Program-made: the position numbers and the translations under genes
The notes under the pieces: model-generated
The model's database searches: none
Seen by the model: only the letters and a program-made list of their open reading frames with translations
What the model was told of the DNA's origin: nothing
Part shown: positions 8,200 through 17,991 of the stretch, piece after piece
How positions within the stretch are numbered: the first letter of the stretch is position 1
Layout of the letters: every line of letters starts with the position of its first letter
Assembly: GCA_964276025.1 (NCBI GenBank)
Contig: CAXYDD010000002.1
Coordinates: forward strand, 558,001-622,000
DNA from: Porticoccus sp964276025
Lineage (GTDB): Bacteria; Pseudomonadota; Gammaproteobacteria; Pseudomonadales; Porticoccaceae
Length of the DNA: 64,000 nt
Direction of reading: 5' to 3'

Positions 8200-9698
8200 T
8201 ATTCGAGCCTCATTTTACTTATATTTGGTATTTCTTTATCTTTAGGATAGTGTTGATGCCAACCTGTAATAGATTGATACTGATGTGCAACATTAAGTAT
8301 AAGTGCTTCTTTGAAGTAGTTACCTATGATTTGTATACCGACAGGTTTTTCGTCGACTAAGCCACACGGGACAGACATACCCGGCAGTCCAGCTAGATTT
8401 GTGGCTATAGTAAAAATATCTTCTAGATACATTTCTACAGGATCATTACTTTTTGCGCCAAACTCGAAGGCCGGGTTTGGACATGTGGGGCCTATAATTA
8501 CATCAACTTCATGAAATGCTGAAACAAAATCTTGTTTTATTAGGCGTCTAGCTTGCTGCGCTTTTCTATAGTATGCATCATAGTAACCAGCAGAGAGACA
8601 GTAAGTACCGACTAATATCCTACGCTTTACTTCATCACCAAAACCTTCGGCACGACTTCTCGTGTACATGTCATTTAAATCTTTTGGATTTTCGCATCTA
8701 TGCCCATAACGCACTCCGTCGAATCTAGAAAGATTTGATGATGCCTCAGCTGGCGCAATAACATAGTATGCGGGAACGGCAAGATGGCTGTGAGGAAGAC
8801 TAATAGGGACTAATATTGCACCTTGTTTTTCAAGCTCAGCTAGTGCTTCTAAAACTGATTTTTCAGTTTCAAGATTAAGACCATCCTGAAAGTATTCTTC
8901 TGGAACCCCTATTTTTAGACCATTAACCGAACATGATATTTTCTCTACATAATCTGGTGTTATTATATTTGTAGATGTGGAATCTTTGGAATCATATCCA
9001 GCCATTATCTTGAGCATTAATGCACAATCTTCTGCAGTTTTTGCCATAGGCCCTGCTTGATCAAGACTTGAGGCAAAAGCTATCATCCCCCAGCGAGAAA
9101 CTCTTCCATAGGTTGGTTTAAGTCCGCTTATTCCACAAAGAGCTGCTGGTTGCCGAATAGATCCACCGGTATCTGTGCCCGTGGCGCCCGGCGAAATTTG
9201 GGCTGCAATGGCCGCAGCAGAACCACCAGAAGATCCCCCAGGGACTGTTCTGATGTCCCAAGGATTTTTTACTGCTCCATAGTAACTAGTTTCATTAGAT
9301 GAGCCCATCGCAAACTCATCCATGTTAGTTTTGCCTAAAACTACGGCCCCTTCACTAGAAAATTTTTCTACTACAGTTGCATCATAGGGAGGAACAAAAT
9401 TATCCAGCATTTTTGAACCACAACTAGTTCGCACACCTTTTGTACAAAAAATGTCTTTATGAGCTATAGGAACTCCGCAAAAATCTGAGAATTCACCAGT
9501 CGCCCTTTTTTGATCAGCTAATTTGGCTTGAATTAAAGCAGAATCTTCACAGATAGTTATGAAACAATTATAAGCGCTATTAAGTTTTTTTATACGATCC
9601 AAATAGTGCCGAGTAACCTCTACACTGGAAAACTCTCGTGCATTTAATGCAGCAATAATTTCAGCAATAGTTTTTTCATGTATATCTTGGCTGCTCAT
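8199..9698 (-). CDS. gatA: Aspartyl/glutamyl-tRNA amidotransferase subunit A
   Basis: GatA is the glutaminase subunit of GatCAB, freeing ammonia from glutamine. The amidase-signature triad is visible: the lysine in PIAHKDIF, and the cis-Ser/Ser nucleophile in GGSSGGSAAAIAA. About 499 residues. I place the start at the ATG at 9698 because AAGGTG lies 5 nt upstream; the longer frame would need a TTG inside the gatC stop region. It lies between gatC and gatB in the same transcript. Confidence 0.97.
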   Translation of the reverse strand: MSSQDIHEKTIAEIIAALNAREFSSVEVTRHYLDRIKKLNSAYNCFITICEDSALIQAKLADQKRATGEFSDFCGVPIAHKDIFCTKGVRTSCGSKMLDNFVPPYDATVVEKFSSEGAVVLGKTNMDEFAMGSSNETSYYGAVKNPWDIRTVPGGSSGGSAAAIAAQISPGATGTDTGGSIRQPAALCGISGLKPTYGRVSRWGMIAFASSLDQAGPMAKTAEDCALMLKIMAGYDSKDSTSTNIITPDYVEKISCSVNGLKIGVPEEYFQDGLNLETEKSVLEALAELEKQGAILVPISLPHSHLAVPAYYVIAPAEASSNLSRFDGVRYGHRCENPKDLNDMYTRSRAEGFGDEVKRRILVGTYCLSAGYYDAYYRKAQQARRLIKQDFVSAFHEVDVIIGPTCPNPAFEFGAKSNDPVEMYLEDIFTIATNLAGLPGMSVPCGLVDEKPVGIQIIGNYFKEALILNVAHQYQSITGWHQHYPKDKEIPNISKMRLE

Positions 9699-9711
9699 AG
9701 GGCACCTTAAA

Positions 9712-9999
9712 TCAGTCAATTACCTTAGGAACAAGATATAATCCATTTTCTGTTAAAGGAGCAAGATTTTGAAAGATTTGCCGCTGATCAAATTCAGTTA
9801 CTACGTCTGCACGCAAACATTGAAATGCATCTGTAGGGTGAGCCATTGGCTGAATATCAATAGTCTTTTCTGCACCGAGTTGATTAATTAAGGAAAGTAC
9901 ATCTACAATACTGTTTGTAGTTTCTTTAATTGTTTCGTCGTTTAATTGTATGCGAGCTAGTTCTGCGAGCTTCATAATCTCTTTATGGTTAATTATCAT
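9712..9999 (-). CDS. gatC: Aspartyl/glutamyl-tRNA amidotransferase subunit C
   Basis: A 95-residue chaperone-like subunit that wraps around GatA and GatB. The family pattern IMKLAELARIQLNDE near the N-terminus and MAHPTDAFQCLRAD in the middle is clear. It is the first gene of gatCAB and is divergent from mreB across a 295-bp gap. The ribosome-binding site before the ATG is weak. Confidence 0.94.
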   Translation of the reverse strand: MIINHKEIMKLAELARIQLNDETIKETTNSIVDVLSLINQLGAEKTIDIQPMAHPTDAFQCLRADVVTEFDQRQIFQNLAPLTENGLYLVPKVID

Positions 10000-10294
10000 A
10001 ATATGATTTCTATAGTTTGTTCATAGCTTTATATCGATAAAAATATGATTTCATTAAATTTTTTTAAAAATCAAAGTAAAAATATTAAGGTACCACATTC
10101 ATTGATTCAGCGTTATTATACGCCACTATATGAATTTTAATATTAATTTAATTGTACTCAAAATTGCCTTTGAAGCTATTTTTCACAAAAGAACATAGAC
10201 CTTGCTCTCGCACCTAGTGATTGTTAGAGTTAGATTAGTCTTTTAGTGCAGTCGGAACGTGTTGTATTAAAAAAGAAAAACTAAGGAGAGTAAA
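10000..10294. promoter_or_regulatory. Divergent gatC / mreB intergenic region
   Basis: This 295-bp AT-rich gap must hold the promoters of gatCAB (leftward) and mreBCD (rightward). A TATAAT hexamer occurs on the minus strand near 10118, without a good -35. On the plus strand only the strong ribosome-binding site AAGGAGAG before mreB is clear. I see no RNA gene or small ORF worth calling. Confidence 0.35.
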
Positions 10295-11329
10295 ATGTTT
10301 AAGCGGTTGCGAGGAATGTTCTCTAACGATGTTTCTATTGATTTGGGGACAGCAAATACGCTCATATACGTTAAAGAAAAAGGAATTGTTTTAAATGAAC
10401 CCTCCGTAGTTGCAATACGCCACCATAATGGACAAAAAATTGTTGATGCAGTAGGTGTTGAGGCTAAGCGAATGCTTGGCCGAACACCTGGTAATATAAC
10501 CGCAATTAGACCTTTGAAGGATGGTGTTATAGCCGATTTTCAGGTTACAGAAAAAATGCTTCAATTTTTTATCAAAAAAGTACATGCTCATAGTTTTATA
10601 CCACCAAGTCCTAGGGTTCTGATTTGTGTTCCTTGTGCAGCTACAGAAGTTGAAAAAAGAGCTATTCGTGAGTCTGCTTACAGTGCCGGTGCAAGAGAGG
10701 TTTTCTTAATTGAAGAACCGATGGCAGCTGCTTTAGGTGCCGGATTACCAGTAGATGAGGCTTGTGGATCAATGGTGGTTGATATTGGAGGCGGCACAAC
10801 TGAAATCGCTATCTTGTCATTAAATGGAGTTGTTTTTTCTGATTCAGCACGAATCGGTGGTGATCGTTTCGATGAGGCAATCGGTAATTATGTAAGAAAA
10901 AAATACGGTAGTGTAATTGGTGAAACAACAGCTGAGAGAATTAAGTTTGAAATAGGGAGCGCCTACCCCCCTAAAGACGTAAGAGAAATTGATGTACGAG
11001 GACGGAATTTAGCTGAAGGTGTCCCAAAGAGTATTACGCTTAATAGTGACGAAGTTCTAGAGGCCCTTCAAGAGCCACTATCTGGAATAGTGCAGGCGGT
11101 TAAAAGAGTTTTAGAGCAATCACCACCTGAACTTGCTTCAGATATAGCAGAGACTGGCATTGTGCTAACGGGCGGTGGGGCTCTGTTGCGTGATTTAGAT
11201 CGCCTCCTCGCTCATGAGACTGGTTTGCCAGTACTCATAGCTGATGACCCCTTAACTTGTGTTGCAAGGGGTGGAGGTAAAGCTCTTGAGACAATGGAGC
11301 GACGACATATGGATGTTATGTCTCATTAA
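10295..11329 (+). CDS. mreB: Rod shape-determining actin homologue MreB
   Basis: MreB forms membrane-bound filaments that guide lateral wall synthesis. The 344-residue protein has the actin-fold phosphate loops DLGTANTLIYVKEKG (about 15-29) and DIGGGTTEIA (about 165), and the adenosine motif TGGGALLRDLD (about 290). Length matches E. coli MreB (347). AAGGAG precedes the ATG. First gene of mreBCD, so the cell is probably rod-shaped or at least elongating. Confidence 0.98.
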   Translation: MFKRLRGMFSNDVSIDLGTANTLIYVKEKGIVLNEPSVVAIRHHNGQKIVDAVGVEAKRMLGRTPGNITAIRPLKDGVIADFQVTEKMLQFFIKKVHAHSFIPPSPRVLICVPCAATEVEKRAIRESAYSAGAREVFLIEEPMAAALGAGLPVDEACGSMVVDIGGGTTEIAILSLNGVVFSDSARIGGDRFDEAIGNYVRKKYGSVIGETTAERIKFEIGSAYPPKDVREIDVRGRNLAEGVPKSITLNSDEVLEALQEPLSGIVQAVKRVLEQSPPELASDIAETGIVLTGGGALLRDLDRLLAHETGLPVLIADDPLTCVARGGGKALETMERRHMDVMSH

Positions 11330-11432
11330 AATCCTTAATTAGTATAGTTTTTCTCTTTCTTTAAATAATAAAGACTAGTGGTGCTGCGATATAAAAAAAA
11401 TTTTCTCTAATGGCTCCTCAAATGCCCGACGA

Positions 11433-12239
11433 ATGTTAATTTTGATTTTCGTTGCCTCTTCTTTACTCTTAATTGATACTACTACTCAGTGGTTAAAACC
11501 CTTACGAGCCTTTTTTTCTGGAGTCGTAACACCGATCCAATCGTTAACCCTTTTTCCTAACTGGGCTGATGAAATGATTAGTGATGTTTCTAGCAGCTCC
11601 TCTTTAAAAGAAAAAAATAAGCTCCAAAATACAGAATTATTGATTTTAAAAGCACGTCTTCAAAAGATGGCAGAATTATCTTCCGAAAATCTTCGTCTTA
11701 GAAATTTATTGCATGCTTCAGAGCTATTAAAAAATAATGTTTTAGTTGCTGAGTTAATAGGAGTGTCACCTGATCCTCTGAGTCATACTATCTTGATTAA
11801 TAGGGGCGAAGATTATGAGGTATTTAAAGGTCAGGCTGTTCTTGATTCTGAGGGCCTAATGGGTCAAGTTATAGAGGTATATAAATCTAGTAGTAGAGTC
11901 CTCTTGATCAGCGATAGCTTGCATGCAATGCCCGTAAAAATTTCACGAAATGATGTGCGTTCTATTGCAGAAGGAAACGGAAGCTATGGGAATTTAACTT
12001 TGAGACATGTGACCTCTTCCTCAGATATAATTATAGGTGATTTATTAGTTAGTTCTGGCCTTGGCAAACGTTATCCAGCTGGGTATCCCGTCGGCTGGAT
12101 AACCTCAATAGATAAAATAAAAGGAAGTCCTTACCTTAATGTAAATATCAAACCCACAGCCCAATTAGATAGAAGTCGATACTTGTTATTAGTCTCTCAG
12201 AGTGTAGAAAAATTTGGAGTAGGCCAGGATGCAAAATAA
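11433..12239 (+). CDS. mreC: Rod shape-determining protein MreC (N-terminus probably extends upstream)
   Basis: Bitopic periplasmic protein that links MreB to wall synthases. From the first ATG (11433) it has 268 residues: a membrane helix LILIFVASSLLLI directly at the N-terminus, a coiled coil (about 50-95), and the beta-rich periplasmic domain. The same frame is open back to 11379, and the codons before the ATG encode KKIFSNGSSNARR, which matches the normal MreC start (E. coli MKPIFSRGPS) with an ATA at 11391 exactly where Met is expected. There is no ATG, GTG or TTG in that extension, and no SD before 11433. The real start is therefore unsettled; see findings. mreD overlaps its end. Confidence 0.9.
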   Translation: MLILIFVASSLLLIDTTTQWLKPLRAFFSGVVTPIQSLTLFPNWADEMISDVSSSSSLKEKNKLQNTELLILKARLQKMAELSSENLRLRNLLHASELLKNNVLVAELIGVSPDPLSHTILINRGEDYEVFKGQAVLDSEGLMGQVIEVYKSSSRVLLISDSLHAMPVKISRNDVRSIAEGNGSYGNLTLRHVTSSSDIIIGDLLVSSGLGKRYPAGYPVGWITSIDKIKGSPYLNVNIKPTAQLDRSRYLLLVSQSVEKFGVGQDAK

Positions 12240-12696
12240 TGATTTTATTTATGTTGGTTTATCATTATTTTTTGGGTTGTTGTTTCAGATGGTCCCGATA
12301 GCTGGTTTTACTGCATACTGGAGACCTCAATTCTTATTAATAATCACTATTTATTGGCTGTTTAGAAACCCATCCCAATATGGTGTTGGGTTTGCTTGGC
12401 TTATAGGGATAACATTAGATATATTTGCAGGAGAAATGTATGGCCGATACGCAATAGGTTTTTCATTTTGCGCATACATCTTAACTATATTAAGTAAACG
12501 TTTACAGCACTTCACTTTGTTACACCAGTCGCTACTAATATTTTTCGTGGTTTTATTAAATCAAATACTGGTAGTAAGCGTATCTGTTTTGTATCGCCCA
12601 AGTTGGGACTTTATTGCACTAATTGCTCCAGCGATTACATCTGCTATTATTTGGCCAATTTTATTATTATCCTTTAATAAAATTTGTAATAGATAA
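12229..12696 (+). CDS. mreD: Rod shape-determining protein MreD
   Basis: A 155-residue membrane protein with about five hydrophobic helices, including FIYVGLSLFFGLLFQMVPIA and FLLIITIYWLF, completing the MreBCD elongation complex. The ATG overlaps the mreC stop by 11 bp, so translation is probably coupled. The GXXLD-type segment GITLDIFAGEMYGRYAIGF is typical of the family. The genes usually following (maf, rng) are absent; yhdP comes next. Confidence 0.93.
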   Translation: MQNNDFIYVGLSLFFGLLFQMVPIAGFTAYWRPQFLLIITIYWLFRNPSQYGVGFAWLIGITLDIFAGEMYGRYAIGFSFCAYILTILSKRLQHFTLLHQSLLIFFVVLLNQILVVSVSVLYRPSWDFIALIAPAITSAIIWPILLLSFNKICNR

Positions 12697-12779
12697 TTAA
12701 TTTATGAAAAATGTTTTTAAGTCGTATGAGATAATAAACTTTGTTTTATAATTAAGTATTGAGTTAAGGAGTAGTTTTT

Positions 12780-15700
12780 TTGGGTGAAAAAGTGTTTTTG
12801 AAAAAAGTTGCCCGTGTAATATTTTTGCTAGCCTCAGTGTTAGTTATTACTGCTGCTGCAATAATTTACGTAAAAAAAGATATTATTAGTGATATCGATT
12901 TACATCGTCCGAAGATAGACAATTATATATCCAGCATGCTTGGCATCAGAACAAAAAGTTCTTTTATAGAAGGCGAATGGAATCGATTGGCCCCTAAGAT
13001 TTCCGTAAAAAAAATATCGATGTTCGATGAAAAAAATTCTCAAGCATCAGTAATATTAAATAATATAAGTCTCCAAATTAACTTGATACAAAGTATTTTT
13101 TCTCGAGAACTTGTTTCTCGGGAGCTTAGTATTGATCAGATGAATATATTTATAAAGGAGACTAAACAGGGTTCATGGAGTGTTGCTGGAAGAGATCTTG
13201 GTGGAAAAGATACTGGATTATTAAAAAATCTTTTTAATAATCGTTATATAGAAATTAAATCCATCAATTTAACTTTTAATTTTTTATCAGGGGTTAAATC
13301 TACTTTAAAATTGAATGACACTAGCTTAGAGAATAAAGGAAAATTCCATAGGTTAACTAGCAATGTCTATCTTGAAAAAAATAAAGATCCCGTTGATTTT
13401 ATAATAGAGGCTAAAGGGAGAGGTCAAAATATAGCCAACCTTGATATTTCAGCTTATTTGAAATTTCATTATATTGATTTTAATCCTCCCTTAAAGAAAA
13501 TTTTACGCAGTTTTTCCCCTAATATAGATAAAAAAATTATTGAACTTGAAGCGGCTATGAGTGGAGATGTTTGGTTTTCAGTCAAGAAAAGTGAGAATTA
13601 TAGGCTCTATAGCACCCTTCATTTTAATGATATTAAATATAGTAATTTCAAAGATAGTGGTCAGATCAAAAAAGTCGATACAGATATTTATGGTTGGTAC
13701 TCATCTGATCAAGATATGGGTTTAAGGTTTGATAATCTTAATTTAAGTTGGGATGACATTAAGGTTCAAACAACATCAATAAGTATTTCAAAAAAAATGC
13801 ACGAAGAAAAAAAATTATTATCTCTAGATAAAATTAATTTAACTCTTCTGGACGAACTTATTCAAAAAATTGATGTAATGCCAAAGAATATTACTGATCT
13901 AGTTAGGAAAATTAAACCCACAGGAATGTTGCATAATTTACATCTCGAATTCATAGAACAAAATATTGACTCTGATTTTCGATTAAGAGCCAATTTAGAG
14001 AATGTTGCTACACACTCATGGGATGGAAAGCCTGGATTTAAAAAAGTAAATGGCTATATAGATATAAAAAATGCTAGTGGTTTTTTTGAGCTTGATAGTC
14101 GTAATGGCTTTGGTTTCCAGTTACCTAATATTTTTGATGAATATATTTATCGTTCGTCAGCTAGAGGGGATATATCTTGGCGATACAACAATGAAAACGG
14201 TGCTTTGAAGATTTTTAGTGGTCTGATGGAGATGGATGGAGTCGAGGGCCAAAGTAGATCTTATTTTTATATGGATATCCCTGACATCAGTTCAGGCTTA
14301 GATCCACAACTATACCTCACAATGGGTATAAAAAATCTTGATGCTCGCTTTAAGGAATCCTATATACCAAATAATCTTGATGAACGTTTGACTAAATGGC
14401 TCGATCAAGCAATTATAAATGCTCAAGTTTCAGAAGCAGGTTTTGTATGGAGGGGGCCTCTTACCAAGAAAAAAAATAAAAAATTAAAAAGAAATTTTTT
14501 AAATGAGACGCAAGTTTTTTTGAAGACCACTGACAGCAAGCTAAAATTTCATCCCGAATGGCCAGTGTTATCTAAATTAAATGCCTTAGTCACGATAGAT
14601 TCTTCAGTAGTTGAATCTACAATTTATAGCGGTTCTGTGGGAGATGCATTGGTCCTAGAAACTGACCTTAGTATTAATCCTCATATCAGTGAATTTCCAT
14701 ACCTCTCTATCTCCGGAACTATCAAATCAGATTTTGATGTGGCTGTTGATTTGATAAGAAAATCTCCACTTAAGTCAAGAGTTATAGGCTTAAATAACTG
14801 GAATTTATCTGGCAAAACAGATATCTCATTAGACCTGAATATACCTCTTTCGAATCATAAAGCACATAGCTTTCATAATGTCGATATGACAATTAATACT
14901 GGTTTAATGTCACTAGTTGAAACTGATATATTTTTAGATAAATTAAATGGGGTTCTGAGTTATAGGGATGCTCAAGGGCTATTTTCCAATTCATTGAAAG
15001 GGTATTTTTTTAATGAGCCATTTGACTCCAAACTGGCAACTCACAACGGTAGCCTTTTAATAGATATGAATGGGCAAATATCAATGCCTTCCTTAGCCAA
15101 TTTTATTGATCTTAAATCAGATCAAATATTTAAGGGAAGAGCAAACTTTGTTGCTAACATTAATGTCCCACTTGAAAACCCATCTTTTCCTATAGAGCTC
15201 AATGTAAATACCAACATGAAAGGTGCTGAGATAAATCTACCTGCACCATTTGGTAAGAAAGCTGATAGTGAGGAGAGTCTCTCAATAAATGTAATTTTTG
15301 ACGAGAGGACCAATCTAAAAATAAATTTTGGTGAAGATATCAAGTCTTATTTACAACTAGAAAAAAAATTAATTGTAAATGGAGTTTTGTCAATTAAAAG
15401 TGATCGCTCAGATTTACCAGGTGTAAACCAATTTCTCATAGAGGGGCATTTGAAAGCAGCTAATTTACTACAGTGGAAGAATTTATATCCACAGTTGTTT
15501 AATGCAGATGATGCTAAAAGTAGTAACTTAAATCCTATTTTTGATATTGAAATTGATAAGATCGTATATGGTGGCTTAAGTATTGACGCAGTTGGTTTAA
15601 GTGGTGGCTATCAGAATGGCGATTGGATATTAGGTATTGAAAGTGAAGAGCTAGAAGGACATTTATGGATACCTTCAGATCATTCCAAACCGATACTAGT

Positions 15701-16679
15701 AGATTTAGAAAGACTCTATCTACCAACACCGACAGATTCAGCTATTACAAAATATTCAATACACCCAAGCGAACTACCACATCTTCAATTATCAGTCAGA
15801 AATTTCACTTTAGGCGACAAGAGGTTTGGTGAATCCAAATTACTCATGATACCCCAAGATAATGGCATAAAAATTACAGACATAAATGCAAATCTACTAG
15901 GTTTATCTATAGGTAATGAAGAAATAGAAACTTCAATTGAATGGGTTGTTGATCAAAATCACCATCACACAGTCTTTAATGGCTTATTAAGTCTTCAAGA
16001 TATTGGTGAAACAATGAAATCATGGAATTATCCTTTGATTATGGACAGTAGAAAAGCTGAATTTTTGTCAGAACTAAGCTGGAAGGGAAAACCTTGGGAG
16101 ATATCACCTGAATCTATAAATGGAACAGTTGTCATTAATCTTAAAGATGGACATTTTTATCAGGAGTCATCTGGAACCGCTAATGCATTAGTTCGATTAG
16201 TTAGCCTATTTAATTTCGATAACTGGATTCGTCGGTTAAAGTTAGATTTTTCCGATCTATACGAAAAAGGTATGAGCTATAATCAAATGAATGGCACCTT
16301 AGTGTTTGAGATGGGCCAACTTAGCTTTGATCCTCCCATAAAAGTCGATTTACCCTCTGGTAATATTCAACTAGGTGGGTCAGCTAACTTAATATCTGAG
16401 GAAATAGAAGCCAGTCTCGTAACAATGCTACCCGTTAGCAATAATTTGCCATGGGTAGCAGCTGCAGTTGGGGGCATACCAGTTGCTGCAGGGGTATTTA
16501 TTACTAGCAAAGTATTCGAGAAACAGGTCGAAAAACTATCAAGTATTACATACAGTATTAAAGGTTCATGGATCTCCCCAAAAGTTGTTATGGAGAAAAT
16601 TTTTAATATAAATACTGCTAGTCAAAAGGAATCAAAAAATAAGGATATCAAATTTGATTCTGAATTAGAGGATGGTTGA
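12780..16679 (+). CDS. yhdP: AsmA-like inter-membrane lipid transfer protein YhdP
   Basis: YhdP is a very long periplasmic protein anchored in the inner membrane; in E. coli it acts with TamB and YdbH in phospholipid movement to the outer membrane. The 1299-residue product has one N-terminal helix (VIFLLASVLVITAAAIIYV, about 13-31), a long beta-rich DUF3971/AsmA-like body, and the C-terminal AsmA_2 region (DLYEKGMSYNQMNGTL, about 1160). The start is TTG with AAGGAG 8 nt upstream. Length is close to E. coli YhdP. It keeps its usual place after mreBCD and before the nitrilase gene. Confidence 0.93.
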   Translation: MGEKVFLKKVARVIFLLASVLVITAAAIIYVKKDIISDIDLHRPKIDNYISSMLGIRTKSSFIEGEWNRLAPKISVKKISMFDEKNSQASVILNNISLQINLIQSIFSRELVSRELSIDQMNIFIKETKQGSWSVAGRDLGGKDTGLLKNLFNNRYIEIKSINLTFNFLSGVKSTLKLNDTSLENKGKFHRLTSNVYLEKNKDPVDFIIEAKGRGQNIANLDISAYLKFHYIDFNPPLKKILRSFSPNIDKKIIELEAAMSGDVWFSVKKSENYRLYSTLHFNDIKYSNFKDSGQIKKVDTDIYGWYSSDQDMGLRFDNLNLSWDDIKVQTTSISISKKMHEEKKLLSLDKINLTLLDELIQKIDVMPKNITDLVRKIKPTGMLHNLHLEFIEQNIDSDFRLRANLENVATHSWDGKPGFKKVNGYIDIKNASGFFELDSRNGFGFQLPNIFDEYIYRSSARGDISWRYNNENGALKIFSGLMEMDGVEGQSRSYFYMDIPDISSGLDPQLYLTMGIKNLDARFKESYIPNNLDERLTKWLDQAIINAQVSEAGFVWRGPLTKKKNKKLKRNFLNETQVFLKTTDSKLKFHPEWPVLSKLNALVTIDSSVVESTIYSGSVGDALVLETDLSINPHISEFPYLSISGTIKSDFDVAVDLIRKSPLKSRVIGLNNWNLSGKTDISLDLNIPLSNHKAHSFHNVDMTINTGLMSLVETDIFLDKLNGVLSYRDAQGLFSNSLKGYFFNEPFDSKLATHNGSLLIDMNGQISMPSLANFIDLKSDQIFKGRANFVANINVPLENPSFPIELNVNTNMKGAEINLPAPFGKKADSEESLSINVIFDERTNLKINFGEDIKSYLQLEKKLIVNGVLSIKSDRSDLPGVNQFLIEGHLKAANLLQWKNLYPQLFNADDAKSSNLNPIFDIEIDKIVYGGLSIDAVGLSGGYQNGDWILGIESEELEGHLWIPSDHSKPILVDLERLYLPTPTDSAITKYSIHPSELPHLQLSVRNFTLGDKRFGESKLLMIPQDNGIKITDINANLLGLSIGNEEIETSIEWVVDQNHHHTVFNGLLSLQDIGETMKSWNYPLIMDSRKAEFLSELSWKGKPWEISPESINGTVVINLKDGHFYQESSGTANALVRLVSLFNFDNWIRRLKLDFSDLYEKGMSYNQMNGTLVFEMGQLSFDPPIKVDLPSGNIQLGGSANLISEEIEASLVTMLPVSNNLPWVAAAVGGIPVAAGVFITSKVFEKQVEKLSSITYSIKGSWISPKVVMEKIFNINTASQKESKNKDIKFDSELEDG

Positions 16680-16681
16680 TA

Positions 16682-17530
16682 TTGAAAGATATAAACATAC
16701 AATCAAAAGTAGCTTCTGTTCAAATGACGGGTGGGGTAAATCTGCAAGCAAATCTAGATCAAGCTAAATCATTTATAAAGATAGCAGCAAAAAAAGGTGT
16801 AAAATTATTAGTTTTACCTGAAAATTTTGCTTATTTTGGCCAACGTGAAATAAAAAATATTGCAATAAAAGAGGAGTCTGCTGGCCCAGCCCGTACATTT
16901 TTATCAGAACAAGCAAGTGAGAACAAGATTTGGATTGTCGGAGGGACAATTCCTGTTATAAATTCACAGGTTAGTAATCGTCAAAACCCATCATCAAGTT
17001 GCTTTGTAGTTGATGACTCAGGTTTTGAGGTTGCCTGTTATAAAAAAATACACCTATTTGATGCTACGGTAGACGATTGCGTAGGATCATATCGTGAATC
17101 TTCTGATTATAGTTCTGGAGAACAGCCAATAATCATCGATACCCCTATTGGAAGGCTTGGATTGGCTGTTTGTTATGATTTACGTTTTCCAGAGCTATTC
17201 CGTTATCTATTCGATCATGGCGCAGAGATAGTGGCTGTTCCAGCAGCGTTCACCTCACAAACTGGTAAATCTCACTGGGCTCCATTGCTAAGAGCACGAG
17301 CGATCGAAAATCTAATGTATGTTATTGGATCAAATATGGGAGATAGATATCATAAAAATCGTCCAACTTGGGGCGGATCAGCTATAATTGATCCATGGGG
17401 AAACATCATGAATGAACTTGAAGATGGACCAGGTATCATCACTGCAAATATAGATTTAGGATACCTAAAGAGTTTACGCAGCAAGATTCCAGTTCATAAC
17501 CACAGACGTTTCAGCATATTAAAACCATAA
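16682..17530 (+). CDS. Carbon-nitrogen hydrolase, Nit1/YbeM-type (probable deaminated-glutathione amidase)
   Basis: Nitrilase-superfamily enzyme with the Glu-Lys-Cys triad: Glu in LPENFAYFG, Lys in YKKIHLFD, and Cys in AVCYDLRFPE. The fingerprint is that of the Nit1 group, which repairs deaminated glutathione. I prefer the TTG at 16682, which has AGAGGA at a 9-nt distance, over a TTG at 16676 that overlaps the yhdP stop with only 3 nt spacing. It is surely cotranscribed with yhdP. In many relatives tldD follows; here an orphan gene does. Confidence 0.88.
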   Translation: MKDINIQSKVASVQMTGGVNLQANLDQAKSFIKIAAKKGVKLLVLPENFAYFGQREIKNIAIKEESAGPARTFLSEQASENKIWIVGGTIPVINSQVSNRQNPSSSCFVVDDSGFEVACYKKIHLFDATVDDCVGSYRESSDYSSGEQPIIIDTPIGRLGLAVCYDLRFPELFRYLFDHGAEIVAVPAAFTSQTGKSHWAPLLRARAIENLMYVIGSNMGDRYHKNRPTWGGSAIIDPWGNIMNELEDGPGIITANIDLGYLKSLRSKIPVHNHRRFSILKP

Positions 17531-17625
17531 AAAAATTGGTTTAAAATGATATTTTTTTGATGTTTGAGTTGATACTTCTAACATAAAATTTTAATAATTA
17601 ATTGATTTAAAAGGCAATTTATAAA

Positions 17626-17979
17626 ATGAAAAATTTTAAATGTAATTCTTTTGATGAGCTTATTCTTTTGATAGGCGATATTGAATTTAAATATTCTGAA
17701 TGTAGGGTAATGTCGGAGAAAGAGCATGAAAAATATGCTCATGTTGAATTGATTCTGAAATCACCTTGTGGGCATTATGCTGAAGCATTAGTAACCTCTG
17801 ATGAAAAATTACCGGGCAAGAGGAATATAAAATCTGGGGAATATGATGGAATGCTAATTGATCAGGATGTAGCGATGGCGTTATCAAAGCTTACTCAAGC
17901 TTATCAAGACCGACAGCAGGAAGACAGGGAAAGACTTGAGCTTGATCGAAAACTTAAAGGCCAAGGGAAAAAAGCTTAG
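17626..17979 (+). CDS. Orphan 117-residue hypothetical protein
   Basis: I do not recognise this protein. It is soluble-looking, with no signal peptide or membrane segment. It has a mixed alpha/beta N-terminal part with two cysteines in the first 26 residues and CGH at about 47-49, and a strongly charged helical tail (QDRQQEDRERLELDRKLKGQ) that could be a coiled coil. It sits 95 bp after the nitrilase gene on the same strand, where tldD is often found, and converges with rlmH 12 bp away. ATG start with a weak AAGG upstream. Codon use looks like its neighbours, so it is probably a real gene. Confidence 0.65.
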   Translation: MKNFKCNSFDELILLIGDIEFKYSECRVMSEKEHEKYAHVELILKSPCGHYAEALVTSDEKLPGKRNIKSGEYDGMLIDQDVAMALSKLTQAYQDRQQEDRERLELDRKLKGQGKKA

Positions 17980-17991
17980 GAATAATTTTTG

